Positions 38,815-50,787 of a DNA stretch of 64,000 nucleotides are shown here, piece after piece. Within the stretch, counting starts at the first letter, position 1; each line of letters opens with the position of its first letter. The notes below the pieces were generated by a model. It ran no database searches. It was not told where the DNA came from and saw only the letters and a list, made by a program, of their open reading frames with translations. The stretch is from contig CM034603.1 of assembly GCA_020091685.1 (NCBI GenBank), positions 13,623,298 through 13,687,297 on the forward strand, read 5' to 3'. The DNA is from Lutjanus erythropterus. Taxonomy: Eukaryota; Chordata; Actinopteri; Lutjaniformes; Lutjanidae. The translations under genes were made by a program, and so were the position numbers.

Positions 38815-39702
38815 TTTTCTGCCATCTCACTTAGTGTGAGGCTTGTTATCAAAACAGGGACGAGGCTTATTATGAGAGTGCTGAATGTACAGTCTTTTAT
38901 CACTCTCTCCGTGTTTCTTTGTCATTCATTGGTTTTACTGTTATTGAAACACTTACATTTGGTTTAGTTTTAAGTCTGTGGACTATGATTTGTTGTCAAA
39001 GTGCTTTGTAAATGTTTTTCTTGTTCTTAACATAGAGAAATGAAACTACCGCTAATGATGATGCGGTGATTTGCTGCTTTTCACTAGCCTGTGTAGACAA
39101 GACGTTAGTGTAAATCTGTGACATGGTCACCAAGTGCATGTGGCTATCTCCTGTCTTTGGTCTGAGGCTGTTTTTTAGGCCCCTGTTTCCAGGGGCAAGA
39201 GAGTTTTCACTGTCTGACCACATCTAACACTTTTGGGATGAGCAAATCTCTGCAGCCAGGCTCCAAAATTTTGTGGAAAGCCAATGAAAAGTGTGGGGTT
39301 TATCTGATCCCGGTATGCAAATATTCTTCTGATACAGCGTAAATACTGGATTGGATATTGGTGAGTACATAGTGTGTGCACCATTTTTTGTTGCATTAGA
39401 TTTTCACTTGTTATCGGCCAATGTGCAAAGGTCATGTATTGGGAAGGGAAAAATGGTATTGAAACATCTCTAAAGAACAGTGGAGGCTGTTTGGACAACA
39501 GATTACTGGAGATGGTTTTGGAATAAAGTGTTCAACAAACATATGGTCAGCTGAAAACATACTTTTGGCCATATATTAATATGTTATTATTAAATGCTAG
39601 AAATCAGCCACAAATTGCCATCCTGTTATCAATATCAAGGTATTCATTTTGTCAACATTCCTCAGCCGTTACAGCACTTAACACCGTGTTTGTTTGACCA
39701 GT
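38815..39702. other. Intron sequence, nothing recognised
   Basis: The 107-codon minus-strand frame at 39175-39498 has no recognised product. No splice-flanked exon was seen. Confidence 0.45.
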
Positions 39703-39710
39703 ATCTTAAA

Positions 39711-40008
39711 TAGGGGTGTCCCGATCTGATATTGATATCGGATATCGGTCCGATATCAGCCAAAAAACAAGTATATAATATAAGCGCTCTGATAAGCAGT
39801 CCATTTTCTGCTCCAGCACTTCTATCCATAGGTGACTCTGGTTGCTGACTATTGTTCTCTGTTTGAGTAATATCACTTGATCAAGCCTTTTCTAACATTC
39901 CACACTACAAAATAAGTAATAAAAGTATGTATAATTCGTGCTGATATCAGCCAATACTCAATATCGGTATCGTATCGGAAGTGAAAAAGTTGTATCGGGA
40001 CATCCCTA
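39711..40008. mobile_element. hAT-like MITE (298 bp) with 8-bp target duplication
   Basis: Terminal inverted repeats TAGGGGTGTCCCGAT and ATCGGGACATCCCTA differ at one position. The flanks are atcttaaa (39703-39710) and gtcttaaa (40009-40016), an 8-bp duplication with one mismatch, which is the hAT signature. The interior has subterminal 'gatatcggatatcggtccga' palindromes and no coding frame, so it is non-autonomous. Confidence 0.88.
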
Positions 40009-40010
40009 GT

Positions 40011-40430
40011 CTTAAAGGTCCAGTGTGTGAGATTTAGGGGCATTTATTGGCAGAAAATGGCAGAACTTTAATATAATATTCAGAAGTATGTTTTCATTGG
40101 TGTATAATCACCTGATATAGAATAGAATAAATTTTTGTTTGTTACCTTTGATTGAGCCGTTCTTATCTACATAGACTGTGTTGCTCTTCCACAGAGACTG
40201 CCATGTTTCTAGAGTGGCCCAAAACAGACAAACCAAACACTGGCTCTAGATATGGTGTTTCATGGCCACCGTAGGGTTCTCCTACATGCTTGGAAGAGGA
40301 GAGTGAGGTACTTGTGAAGTTATCTGTTTGTGTCCGCACCAGAAATGGTGCAGCCGATGAGTGTCTTAGGAGGGACTGGTTTTAGGTGTGATGGCAGCGA
40401 GAAGCATCCATGGAAGCTAGTCATCTCGAA
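40011..40430. repeat. Dispersed fish repeat beginning 'cttaaaggtccagtgtgtga'
   Basis: The sequence 'aaggtccagtgtgtgagatt', 'tgtataatcacctgatatag', 'ccaaacactggctctagata', 'ccaccgtagggttctcctac' follows in order a repeat I recognise as highly abundant in percomorph fish. The adjacent MITE at 39711 inserted exactly at its left end. Confidence 0.75.
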
Positions 40431-40864
40431 CAACCAGTGGTGGCTCCTGAAGAGGTTAGTGTAGATACTGCAATAGCATTCAGTTATATCAGAACTGGAG
40501 AGTATTCATTTATTGAAAGAAAAGCAAAGAATGGCACTGAAGGCTTTTCTTGATGGAAAAGATGTTTTCGCTCTTCTCACAGTTGGCTTTGGCAAGAGTT
40601 TGATCTGATTGGTTGAGGTTGAAGCCCGTGTTAGATGTGATAGACAGATGGTTCATCCAGTCACCTGCAAAGTGTTTTTTGAAAACGCTCGCCCTTCACC
40701 AAACAGTTTCTAATGATGACTTCCCAGATGGGGTTAAAGCTTAAAGCTGTGGGCCAACACTATTAACAAGAAAGTTGGTAACATGACTGGTTGGTCAATT
40801 GTTGGAGTTCCCCCATTGGCCGTTGTGCTCTCAAAATGAATAGGTGCAAACGGTCCCTAACACT

Positions 40865-41180
40865 GACATAAGTGAGCAATGGACAACGTTTCTTCACTTT
40901 CTTCCACTGTGCAAAACTGAAGCCAGAATATCCAAGGTATGAGTGCTGCCATCTTGCACTGATGATGTCATTTGGAGCCAGAATCTGTGCAGTAGTGACC
41001 TGTGTTGGAGCCTCTGTTTGAGTTCCTGTCCACACAGCTGGCTGACTCAGTCATGAGCAGCACTCAGCTGTCAATCATTTCATGAACCCCAATTTTTATA
41101 TCACCAGTTAACTAATTAAATCTAAAATGACAGAAACAATATTTGGTAAAAAAATTATTGATGTGTATTTTGATGTTGTA
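40865..41180. repeat. Dispersed repeat (second copy of 28945-29260)
   Basis: The blocks 'atggacaacgtttcttcact', 'gccatcttgcactgatgatg', 'agaatctgtgcagtagtgac' and 'ctaaaatgacagaaacaata' match the copy at 28.95-29.15 kb in the same order. This copy extends to 'gtattttgatgttgtagttt'. The frame at 40763-41035 (minus) lies in it. Confidence 0.7.
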
Positions 41181-41735
41181 GTTTGGCCCTTGTTCCACCT
41201 GTTAACACAAAAATATTAGGATTCATTTTTATGGAGCTCTTATGTTGTCTAGTTCTCTATATATAGTATATGGTCCTGAATTATGATCTCAGGAGGGAAT
41301 GGTTGACACAAGAAGCGCATTGATATCACTTTTGGTGTGTGCACCCTCACGCTGGGAACACTAGGTTGAGCATAGACATAAACAAAGCTTTACAGCGAGG
41401 CATGGACAAATTAAAAGCCCCTGTTTCAAATTAAAATCACTCTTGCGTTTCATATTGTACATCATCCAGCCAGGTTTTGTGCTAGTCTTGTTTAAAGTGT
41501 TTGCAAGTGCTTGACAAGTATCTAAAAGAGTAAAAACAAATTGTACATTTGCAAAACATTCAGCTTATTTTTTTATACCATCAGTATTTTTGTATATATG
41601 AGAGACTGTGATCATCAGTATATGTGTGAAAATGACAGGAAATGAAAGTCATGCCCTGCACTGCCACAAAATGCAACATGAGTCCAAAATTTACAGGTCA
41701 TGTAAATCATTCAGTATCTAGAAAGGCTGTGTGAG
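41181..41735. other. Intron sequence, nothing recognised
   Basis: AT-rich with no supported feature. Confidence 0.5.
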
Positions 41736-41739
41736 AGGA

Positions 41740-42071
41740 GGGAGGTTTTTTTTTCTGCACATTGGCTAATAGAAGGGAGGAGTGTGTGTGTGTGTTGTGG
41801 GAGGAGACAGGGAGGAGTGTGTGAGTGTGTGTGTGTCTACGTGATGGGGGGAGGGGACAGAGGGAGAGAGGATTTGTGGCATGTAGTTTGTCAGCTGTCA
41901 TTAGGCGCAGATGACACACTCACACACACTCACACACGGAGGTAATCTCACAGAGAAAAGAGGGGAAATACAAAACGAGTGTGTGTGTTTGAGTGGTGTG
42001 TGCATGTGTTGTGAATTGCTGTGTTGACTGTGTGTTTATGGTGTGAAAACCAGCGCGTCTGCCTGGCCGGC
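41740..42071 (+). promoter_or_regulatory. ncoa2: Candidate internal ncoa2 promoter
   Basis: A G-rich, GT-interrupted stretch ('gggaggagacagggaggagt', 'gatggggggaggggacagag') precedes a possible first exon ending in a strong donor at 42126. An internal promoter is inferred from that arrangement only; no TATA box or CpG island supports it. Confidence 0.2.
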
Positions 42072-42126
42072 ATGGGATGGTCAGCCGGCTCTGGACTGGT
42101 TATGGACTGGTTTAGCCACAGCAGAG
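42049..42126 (+). other. ncoa2: Candidate alternative first exon of ncoa2
   Basis: This locally GC-richer segment ends at CAGAG|gtgagt, a near-consensus donor. It contains an ATG at 42072 and an open frame MGWSAGSGLVMDWFSHSR to the donor. Spliced to the ncoa2 exon at 59315, that frame would stop after five more codons (GADIC then TGA), ahead of the ncoa2 ATG. It would therefore be a 5' leader with a uORF, not an N-terminal extension. The exon's left end is unknown. It could also be a chance donor. Confidence 0.25.
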
Positions 42127-42129
42127 GTG

Positions 42130-42715
42130 AGTGGCTATCAGACTCTATACTACCCTGAATATCAGATTTAAAGACACAGTCTGTAAAGTTTTGACACCGT
42201 TTGTGCTACATTTACATTAATAATTGTGGCGTTTAAGTGAGTTAAACTCATAGATTAATATTTCTCAAGAGATGACAATATAAAATAACAGCCTTGCTTT
42301 ACACCTGTGTTTTAAACAAACCTTTAACTGCATTACTAAACAGTAATCACTTAGATTGAGTTGTTACTCTCTGTGTTGAAGTACCTGTCAGTGGATTTGA
42401 GAATGATTTATATGTGTCCATCAATGTGTTTTGATTGGAGATACTTTTGTCTGTTTACTTTTGGATCAAGAACACATTTTTCATTTTAAACTGTAGTATA
42501 AATTTGTTTATTTCGATAAACATTCTATTTGATTCTTTCTGATTATATTAGACCAGTACAATACAGATCAAATTTATAAACTATAGAACAATATCTTATA
42601 ATATCATTAGTTCATAATAATTAGACAGAATGATAATGAGTTTGATGCTCACAGTATGTGTGACATGTCTTAGTCAGACTTGGACTTTGAGCGATCATGT
42701 ATTATTGTGGTTTTG
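42130..42715. other. Intron sequence, nothing recognised
   Basis: AT-rich. No exon or repeat boundary was seen. Confidence 0.5.
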
Positions 42716-42717
<2 letters not shown>

Positions 42718-42754
<37 letters not shown>

Positions 42755-42793
42755 GTGTGTTGGGGGGAGTGGTCATGAATGACTGGTCACACT

Positions 42794-42827
<34 letters not shown>

Positions 42828-42875
42828 CATGCACACACACATCCACAGACACACACAAGCGCACACACACATCCA
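42718..42875. repeat. (GT)n followed by (CA)n, inverted microsatellite pair
   Basis: About 20 GT units (42718-42760, one C interruption) are followed, 37 bp on, by about 15 CA units (42797-42825) and further broken CA runs. The two runs are complementary and could pair within one strand. Frames on both strands here are artefacts. Confidence 0.93.
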
Positions 42876-43234
42876 CAGTCAGAGTGCACAGTCAGCAGTA
42901 GGCCTGTAGCTGCTCTGTCACCTGAGGTGTAACCAGCAGCCCACTGCACACTCAGTTTGCTCTGCTTCAGTAACAACTGTTGTTAACACTCATCCAGAAA
43001 GCGGCAGATTCACTTCATGTACAGCGAATACCTCAAGGGAAATCATCAGTAAACCAGAGACAACATTTTCACAGCTTTATGAAGTGAGTTGGTGAATGCA
43101 GAGTTTCGTGATGACTGTTAAGATAAAAAAAATATGAAAAAGTTGTTTTTAATGCAGTTAGTGTGGTGTAAGGTCTGTGAAATTACAGCTTACACAGGAT
43201 GGTACACTCAAAACCTACAAATGAGCTAAAAAAC

Positions 43235-43808
43235 CAGAGGTGGCAAGAGTACACATATTCTTAACTCAAGTAGAAGTACAGCTACATGTGTGAAAGAACT
43301 GGTAAAAGTAGAAGTAGTGATTCATCTTCTTTACCCAAGTAAAAGTGAAAAAGTACAGGCTCTGAAATGTACTCAAATGATAAAAGTAGCTCTCTGATGG
43401 ACATTTCTACTGGCTGTTTCTGTCCAAGTCTCCCTTTCTTGTCTGATTTGTCTTGTTAACGTCTTTTACATTGTTTTCACCTTGTTACATCTGTCGTGCG
43501 CGTTATGCACTGACAAATAATCTTTTCTATGTGTCTCATCCATTTAGGCTGACATCAGTCTTAATGTTGAGAAGGTGGTGTAAAATGATTCAGAATTAAA
43601 AAAAAAAAAAATCATTAATCCCCCTCAAATGCATCAAAACTAAAGCAGCCTGTTTTGAAAATGTAAGTAGTAGCAAGTACAAGATATTTGTGTTAAAATG
43701 TAGGGAGTAAAAGTAAAAAGTTGCCAGAAAAATAGATACTCAAGTAAAGTACAGATACCTTAAAACTCTATTTAGTACAGTAACAAAATACTTTGTTACT
43801 CACCTCTG
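43235..43808. mobile_element. Non-autonomous element with CAGAGGTGG ends (574 bp)
   Basis: The ends CAGAGGTGGCAAGAGTACAC and GTTACTCACCTCTG are inverted repeats. The subterminal regions repeat 'aagtagaagtac' and 'aagtaaaagt' on one side and 'caagtaaagtacagatac' on the other. The family is shared with 8575-9025. The flanks (taaaaaac and gttaaaag) do not give a clean duplication. Confidence 0.8.
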
Positions 43809-46105
43809 GTTAAAAGTAAAGGTGACTGAATGTTTTGTTGTCACCGTCTTTTAAAAACAGAGAAGATCTAGTCTGTATATAGTGAACTAACCTGTTTTGC
43901 TGTCTTTTAATAATTATGTGCCCATGCTGTTGACCAGATGATATTACTTATTTACAGACTAGATCCTCTCGGTTTTACTGAGCAGTATTATTAGGTAGGT
44001 AGGTATTTTTCTCTAAACTTCTGTTATGAAATCTGTCATAAGCGCAGTCAAAAACAGGAGAGTTTTATGAAGTTGCTCAGCTGTGACTGTATGTTAATTT
44101 CACACCAACACTCGCTGCCTGCAACAGCAGATAAGTCAATCAGCGGGTGAGTTAAATGTGGAGTTTGACCTCCAGGCCAGTAGAACAATGTGAAACTGCT
44201 GCAGTATCTCCAAGTGTTTTTGCTTTCGTTTTGGATTACATATTTTTTAAGTTACACTGCTTTATCAGTGAATTTATCTCTATATCTGATTAATCTAAAT
44301 ATCAATTTTGTTTTCTGGGTACATCTGTAATATGCCACAGTATCACAATATCGTGTAGAATCATCTTCTGTCTTCATTCAAATTTTGACAAAACTATTAT
44401 GAGCTTGTTAGACTATATTGTCTGTTGGCCTGATTAATAAGGTTACTGTATTGTGACACCCACATTATAACAAAGTCTTGAAAGTTTGGAAAACGCCTAA
44501 CAGTTATGTTTTCAAGATTAGGAATATGCTTGAATTTGAATATAATCCTTGAAAAATGCTTGATTTTCAACATCTAGAGTTTTTCCTTTTTTCCCCATTT
44601 TGCCCAGCATCACAATTTAGACATGATGATAATTTTCAGTACCTTGAAGATTGCTTGAATTTCACTCTTAAACCCTGTAAACTAGATTAAAACCCATGAT
44701 TTTTATCCCCTGGGAGTTATTGTCCTCTATATGCAATCAAATCTGCAAAGCTTGACATGAAACTTGAATAACACTTAGAAATCACACTCAGGACTATGTG
44801 TCTGCATTTGGCCTTTGATGAATGTTGTATGTAGCACAACACTTCAGCCGCCACACGGGGTACAACTAGAGAGCAAGTGTCACTGACAATAAACAAAGCC
44901 TCGCTCTCTGTTTCTCTCTCTGTGTCTGAACAAGCTTGACTCTCACAGCCTGATTACCACATGCATGCATTTTGCTGAATTTTGAACATTCAAGGGTCCA
45001 GAGTTTAACCACTGGATCAAATTTGGACACAAAAGTTTTACTCTACTGACGGTTCAGTAGTTTTTGTATCGTGCTGTATTGGGATATACTGTTCCCCTGT
45101 GTTAGTTGTCAACTTCCTTGGACTCCTTCAGATTTACAGTTTATGGTGTTCTTGATACCACTACATGTTAAAAAAATATAACATGATAACATATGTTATT
45201 ATTATTTATGCATGGATTTGGTATGATTGCTATCATTGTTGTATGGCCTTACTCAAGTTAAAAAAAAAAAAACAGTGTGTGGGACGCTGCTGAAAAGTAG
45301 CAGGGTCCTGTGTCAGGGCTAATAAAGTACATGATATTGAAATGGTGTGGATGGCTCATGCATTCGCTAGTACTAAATCCAGCATTTTATTTTCAGCAGT
45401 AAGGCTTGCCCACTTGCCATGTTGGGCTAGTAAATCTAGCAACTTACTTGCCTGACCAGGCAAGTGGTTCAAAATAATTAAAGTATTAAACTATTTTGAT
45501 TATGAATTAATCCTTTAAGTAGTGTTTCGTGCAAAAATGTCAGAAAGCACTGTTTTCAGCCCCTCAGACATGGAGATTTCTTTTTCTCTGTTTGTTATCA
45601 TATTAAACTCAATATCTGTGGACTGACAAAACCAGACAATTAAAGATTTTACTTTGGACTTTGAGACATTGGGATGGACATTTTTCATGATTTTCTGACA
45701 AATTATAGATGTTGAAGTCCTAGATTAAATGTAACAATTAACATTAGTCTTTGTTGTTACTTGATTGCCGCCAATAAAGAATATAATTTGTACAGGGTCA
45801 AGTAAAAATTCTGACTCATTCACTCAATGGGGCAAGTGAGAAAAAACATTAAGAACCCAATTTCTGATACTGGTATCAGAACAACCCTTGTTTTTAAGTG
45901 TTTATGTTACCAGGCTGACTGATTCTGTTTCCAGTTTTGTTTGAATGCGTTTGTGTCTGTGTGTCTATAAGAGAGAGAGGATGAGTGCTAGTTTTGCATG
46001 TGCAAATTGATGCACATGAGAAATTGCATTTGTTTTTTTTGTTTTTTTTATTTATTTTTTAATCTTGGCCTGTGTGTGAGTGTGTGTGTGCTCACAATTG
46101 AGTTA
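43809..46105. other. Intron sequence, mostly unclassified
   Basis: AT-rich with no supported exon. A 9-bp inverted repeat acttgcctg / caggcaagt with a 2-nt spacer lies at 45446-45465, inside a block (45395-45480) that repeats 'cttgcc' and may be part of a MITE. Poly(A) lies at 45260-45272 and poly(T) at 46030-46062. Confidence 0.45.
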
Positions 46106-46109
46106 GCAT

Positions 46110-46420
46110 CTGGGCAGCCATGTTCAATGTTATTGATTCCGGTCTATAATCGATCTGGCTCTCACATTACATGAAGCTGCACATGCAGAGTAATGAGCTG
46201 CTGCTGGCTGAGCAGCCTGCTAACAAGCCATCTATAAACACTTTATTTGAAGCCATAAAACCTGACTGTGTTTTTTGATGCTGATGCTATATGTTAATTG
46301 GACTGGTGCTTCTGCACAAAACTTGCCTTGCCTGAGGTCAGCTTTCAGTCAAACAGCTGTTTTTCTTGGATTTTTTGATGACACAGTTTGAGTTTATGGT
46401 GGTCCTCTTGCTCTCCTCCC
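46110..46420. promoter_or_regulatory. Candidate intronic conserved element
   Basis: This block has balanced composition, no repeat signature and no open frame, with 'attacatgaagctgcacatg' followed by 'cagagtaatgagctgctgct' and homeodomain and E-box-like motifs. Regulatory function is inferred from appearance only. Confidence 0.2.
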
Positions 46421-47204
46421 TAATTCTTAAAGGCTTGTCGCTGGTTAAGTAGAAAAAAAAAAGTAGAATCATCCAACATTTCAGCTGAATTTCGTGATGA
46501 TAACATGTTTCTCCCTTTGCTGTGCTCTAGCTAATGCTAACAATTATGATGAGATTAAAAGAATTTAAAAGTAAAGAAAATAAGAAGAGACATTTTTAAA
46601 ATAAACAGTGCTCAGGTGGTGCTGAATCATTATCACACATCACTTTAAACTGTCCTGTTATTCAAATACCAGTTAGTCTGTATTTGTTGAGACATGTAAG
46701 GGTGTGGTGGGGGTGGCTGGTTAGCCAGTCGAAAAGGCATTAGTTGAAGTGGGTCAATGTGTACAGCTTGAATTTTATGGCCACTCATTTCACAGCACAC
46801 AGAAAGGCGTTTGCTTTCCATTCCAGCACACCAGTGCCAGGAGTCTTTGGAAACTTTGACAACAATTCAACAAAAAAGTAAAACTCTCAGGTGAAGAGAC
46901 AGCAAGATGCTCTTTTATGGCCATGATGACAGACTTTTAGACATAAATTGGTCCCCATTAAAAACATGAAAGTGAAATTTGAAATTTCTCTATTGTTTAG
47001 GGAGTAACAACCGCATTATTGCTGTCTAAATTCTGGTGGTTCCTCTATCTTGATAGTCTTCAGGGTAGACTATCCTGTACATAGTTTGAGCACAGACACA
47101 GACAGTTGTTGAGTTTAGGAGATCTTAAACGTATGGACAACTTACATCTCTGAGATACTGATAGTAAATTAATGCATGTCAAAGTATTTCACCTCAAGTT
47201 AACC
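46421..47204. other. Intron sequence, nothing recognised
   Basis: No exon, RNA gene or repeat boundary is supported. Confidence 0.5.
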
Positions 47205-47345
47205 TCAAAGGTTCTTCTTCATAAAGAATGCATGTGGTGATTGGCTGCAAGCAAACCCATATAAATAGTCATTTTTTTCTAGATCTGGCTGGTACTGGGT
47301 GATTTCAGTCTATACCTTAAAGGTACTGAGTACCGATACCCAGGC
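47205..47345. mobile_element. Right-hand fragment of the 59482-59760 MITE family
   Basis: 'Caaaggttcttcttcataaa', 'gattggctgcaagcaaaccc', 'atataaatagtcatttt' and 'ataccttaaaggtactgagt' align in order with 59573-59745. The left half is missing, and the right end ('gatacccaggcg') is altered. Old copy. Confidence 0.8.
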
Positions 47346-48930
47346 GTAGATACAGCCTGCTTGTTGATGTCATCTCTGAACTCCAACTCTATTCTTATGC
47401 CTCAAGTTATTAATCGGACTAAACAATTAAACAGTGACTGGTGCATGGAAGTCTTGGCCCAGATATCTGCTTGCTGCACTAGAAACCCTGAAACTGTTGC
47501 CCCCGTAGCCTAAATTGTTGTCAGACAATAGCCAATGGGTTCAGAGACTGATCAAGCATCAACTGTAGGATAGATGAGGGACACTTAGGGTCACAGTATG
47601 GACATTTTCTCACTTTCGGGTGAAACTTTTGCAGAGTTCAAGGTCTCCAGTGGGGAAACGCAATTTTGGAGCTTAGTGACACCATGTGATGAAGGAGTTC
47701 TACCATATATTGTGCTAATAAAGTAATCTCAATATCCACTGAACAAATTCATACTTCAATTGTGTGGTCAAATATGAAGGCAGGACTTGTTGGGTTCTAA
47801 AAAGCTGACATTTTGAGCATTGGAGATTGTCACAGTTTATTTACGTTTTGGAGAAAAAGTCTGACAAATGAGGGTTTAAGATAGAGTTTGTAGGTAAATA
47901 CAAATGCTACCTGTAATCTTTTTTTGTGGCATCATTTTATACAGAAATGTACCACTGTATTTAATTATTTATGAATGGACAGTGTGTTCAAACATCAGTA
48001 CAATTAACAAATTCCCATGAAATTGGTGGACAGATTAGCTTTGATTAGCTAAACTGCAAACTTAATGAAAGGTCTTTGTTCCAAATCAATCAGTTTGTTT
48101 CAGTCAATCTCAATAATGTGTTCAGCTGCAACACCAAGTTGGAGAATAGTTCTATGTTGGCAAAACTGTATGAAGGAGTGCTTTCTACTATGGAGCCTAA
48201 CTGGTAACTTGTATTTGTGCTCACCTTACTGTGTTGGTTTAGTTAAAAATACCATTGGAAGTATAATATGGTTTGTCGGCTGTAATGAGCCTCAGGGTGT
48301 CAATAGAAGCAGCAGTACAAGTTTCTCTCCACTGTTGTATTTTAATGTATTTGTTTTGTGACAGCGCTGTTTGTAGTTGTTAGTTACTGTGATGTAGAAT
48401 AGATGTTGTTCTCTCTGATGTGACCCAGAGATACAAAGCTGGCTAGATCAACAAAATGCTTGTTGTCCCAGGCAACAGACGGTAAGCCACACACCATAAA
48501 GCCAGTGGCTCAGAAGAGCATCACTGTAGCACCAAACAGCAGAGATGTAAAGAGATTGGACGTATTGACGTGGACACACCGACGCGCAGAGATGCACCCA
48601 CACACAAACAAACACACCCACCCTGCATATGATGCAGGCCCTTCAGTGTGGGAGAAGCCACTGGTCTTAATCCAGCCTCAGCAGGGCATTAAATCTACTT
48701 TATGTGTGTGTGTGATGGGAGGGCTTGCTGGCTTAGACAGAAGCTTAGACACCAACGTGGGGAGGGTCCCATCTCAGTCAAACCAGTTATGGTTACATCC
48801 TCCAAGGGCCAAACATGAGCCTTGTTGACTCGGCCCACCGTTTTTCTGTTGAAGCAGTTAAACATTCTATCATATAAAAACAAAGAAAGCTCTGAGTATC
48901 AGCCTAGCATCACATCTGCGCATTGTCTCA
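47346..48930. other. Intron sequence, nothing recognised
   Basis: The frames at 48065-48361 and 48460-48828 lack recognisable domains. Short donor- and acceptor-like sites occur, but none frames a convincing exon. Confidence 0.45.
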
Positions 48931-48934
48931 GAGC

Positions 48935-49030
48935 TTTTCCATTGGTTTTCAAACTTTTTGTGTTGTGACCCCTTAAAAAGGAGCTGCATCCACTTATGAC
49001 CACTCACAGGTTGTGTATATAGCCCCTTTT
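48935..49030. mobile_element. Relic of a 'ttttcaaactttttgtgttg' hAT-like end
   Basis: 'Ttggttttcaaactttttgt' then 'gttgtgaccccttaaaaag' resembles the end of a common fish hAT element. The other end was not found. Confidence 0.4.
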
Positions 49031-49866
49031 AAACTGCACAAAAAACCCCACTAACACCCACTAACATCTGACAGTTGGCCTTTTCAGCAGGAGCAATTAG
49101 GCCTTGTAACCTCCCTCTGTAACCTCTGTGACTCTTTTGCTCCTTTTTCACAAACATGCTCTGCCTGGCTCAGCTCAGTTTGTCATCATCTTTAGTCAAG
49201 TATCTGTAAAAGGGTGGATAAAGCATGCCATGAATTCTTCACAATAAAAATCCCCATTATTTTGTTATCTAAAAACTTTTCTTATGAAGCAACAAACTCA
49301 GGAATCACCAGCAGTAGCTTAACACAACTCCTATCCAGCTGAACATGAAACAGTAAAATAAAGCAGATACCTAAAAGTAGAAACAGCGATGCAGGAGAGA
49401 AGCTTAACTTTAAACCACAGAGATTCAATTAGAAGCTGTAAAAGTACTGAGAGCTGCACAGATAGTTTTAAAAACGTCTTTTTCTCTGCTCTCCTGCATA
49501 CATGAGTTTAGTTTCGTCTATTTAGTGCGATCCAGAAAGGCAAATTGGTCTACCAGCAATTTGTCAGAAACACCTGCATATACATGCTAATTTTGGTGTA
49601 AAAATAGTATAAATCTACATTTCCTTTTCGGGATATTTATTCTTTATCAGATTGTTTAAGCTTTAGTATGAGGGAGTAAAAGTTTGCCACTAATTCACAT
49701 GTTGTTGTAAATGTTTTTTTAAGAAATAACCTAATTGTGTGCTGCGAGTGGTGTAACACCATGGTGGGGTGTATGATAAATGGCTGACCCCCACACCTGG
49801 AATGACTGTTGTATCCCACAGGTACCCACAGGTATAATGCAGCACAACATCAGTAACCATAAGCTA
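49031..49866. other. Intron sequence, nothing recognised
   Basis: No exon or repeat boundary is supported. Confidence 0.5.
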
Positions 49867-50787
49867 TGTTTCCATTGCATGGTACAGCTTGGCTATACTT
49901 TACTCCACTCAAGACGCTCAATGCTTTGACGTACACCCATTGTTCTAAATTGCAGAACATGCACTGAAAGCATCTTGACGCCCATCAAACTGCCTTGACT
50001 CTCCCACTCTGAACTTGTTTCGATTTTGGAGCATCAAATGGGGACCAGGGTCTTTTTTCTGCAGCCGCAGTATGGGTTTAGGGAGAGCTAAATGGGATTT
50101 TTTTTTAAAAAAGGCACGCATTTGAGGAGCGAGCAATGATTGACCTGCAGCTCCACATGTAACCAGGTAAAACGAAAAAAAAAATGCTGACCCGCAGCAG
50201 AGAGAGAGTGAGAGGAAGAAGGTAAGAGTGTATGAATATGGACACATCTGTCCTGTGTGTCGTGACATAAAAACATTGTCTGATCATTAATTATAATATT
50301 ATCGCACACTTTTGTGATGTGAGATTTACTACTCCAAGTCCTATTTGTGTACTTTTAAATACTTAATTATTCCACACCGATCAATCTTAACTACGAGGGG
50401 GGAGAGAGGGGCTGCAGAGAGGAGGGAGGGGAGTGAGTGTGTGAGATAGCACACCCACAACGTAGGTGGTATTGTTAATTGGTTGGATCTTATATCTGCC
50501 AGCTAAACGGAGGAATGTCTGCACCTTGTCAATTGACCACAGTGTGGTTTTGCGGGCTGCCATTTTTTACAATCTGGGTTAAGTGAATAGAACAAATTGT
50601 GGTCGGTGTGTAGGATGTCTGTGTCACAAAAGTGGCAATTGTGATGATTCTCTCTGACCAATTGGTGGTCTGCACCACTTTCACTCTACCATTTGGTGTC
50701 TGCTCTGCTTGCTTGGAACCTTGGGCATGGTGATACCAAAAATGGACCAGGTCAAGCTGAGCTGAGTTGTACTATGCAGTGGAAACA
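49867..50787. mobile_element. Inverted-repeat element, TGTTTCCATTGCATGGTAC ends (921 bp)
   Basis: The left end TGTTTCCATTGCATGGTACA, then GCTTGGCT, is inverted at the right end, whose complement reads TGTTTCCACTGCATAGTACA, then ACTCAGCT. The internal frames (49945-50268, 50088-50309, minus) are short and unlike a transposase, so it is non-autonomous or internally deleted. The target duplication was not resolved. Confidence 0.78.

Noticed and set aside
38636-38839. Cys/Val repeat frame over a GT microsatellite, also at 42697 and 63338-63691
   Set aside because: It is direct translation of GT dinucleotides.
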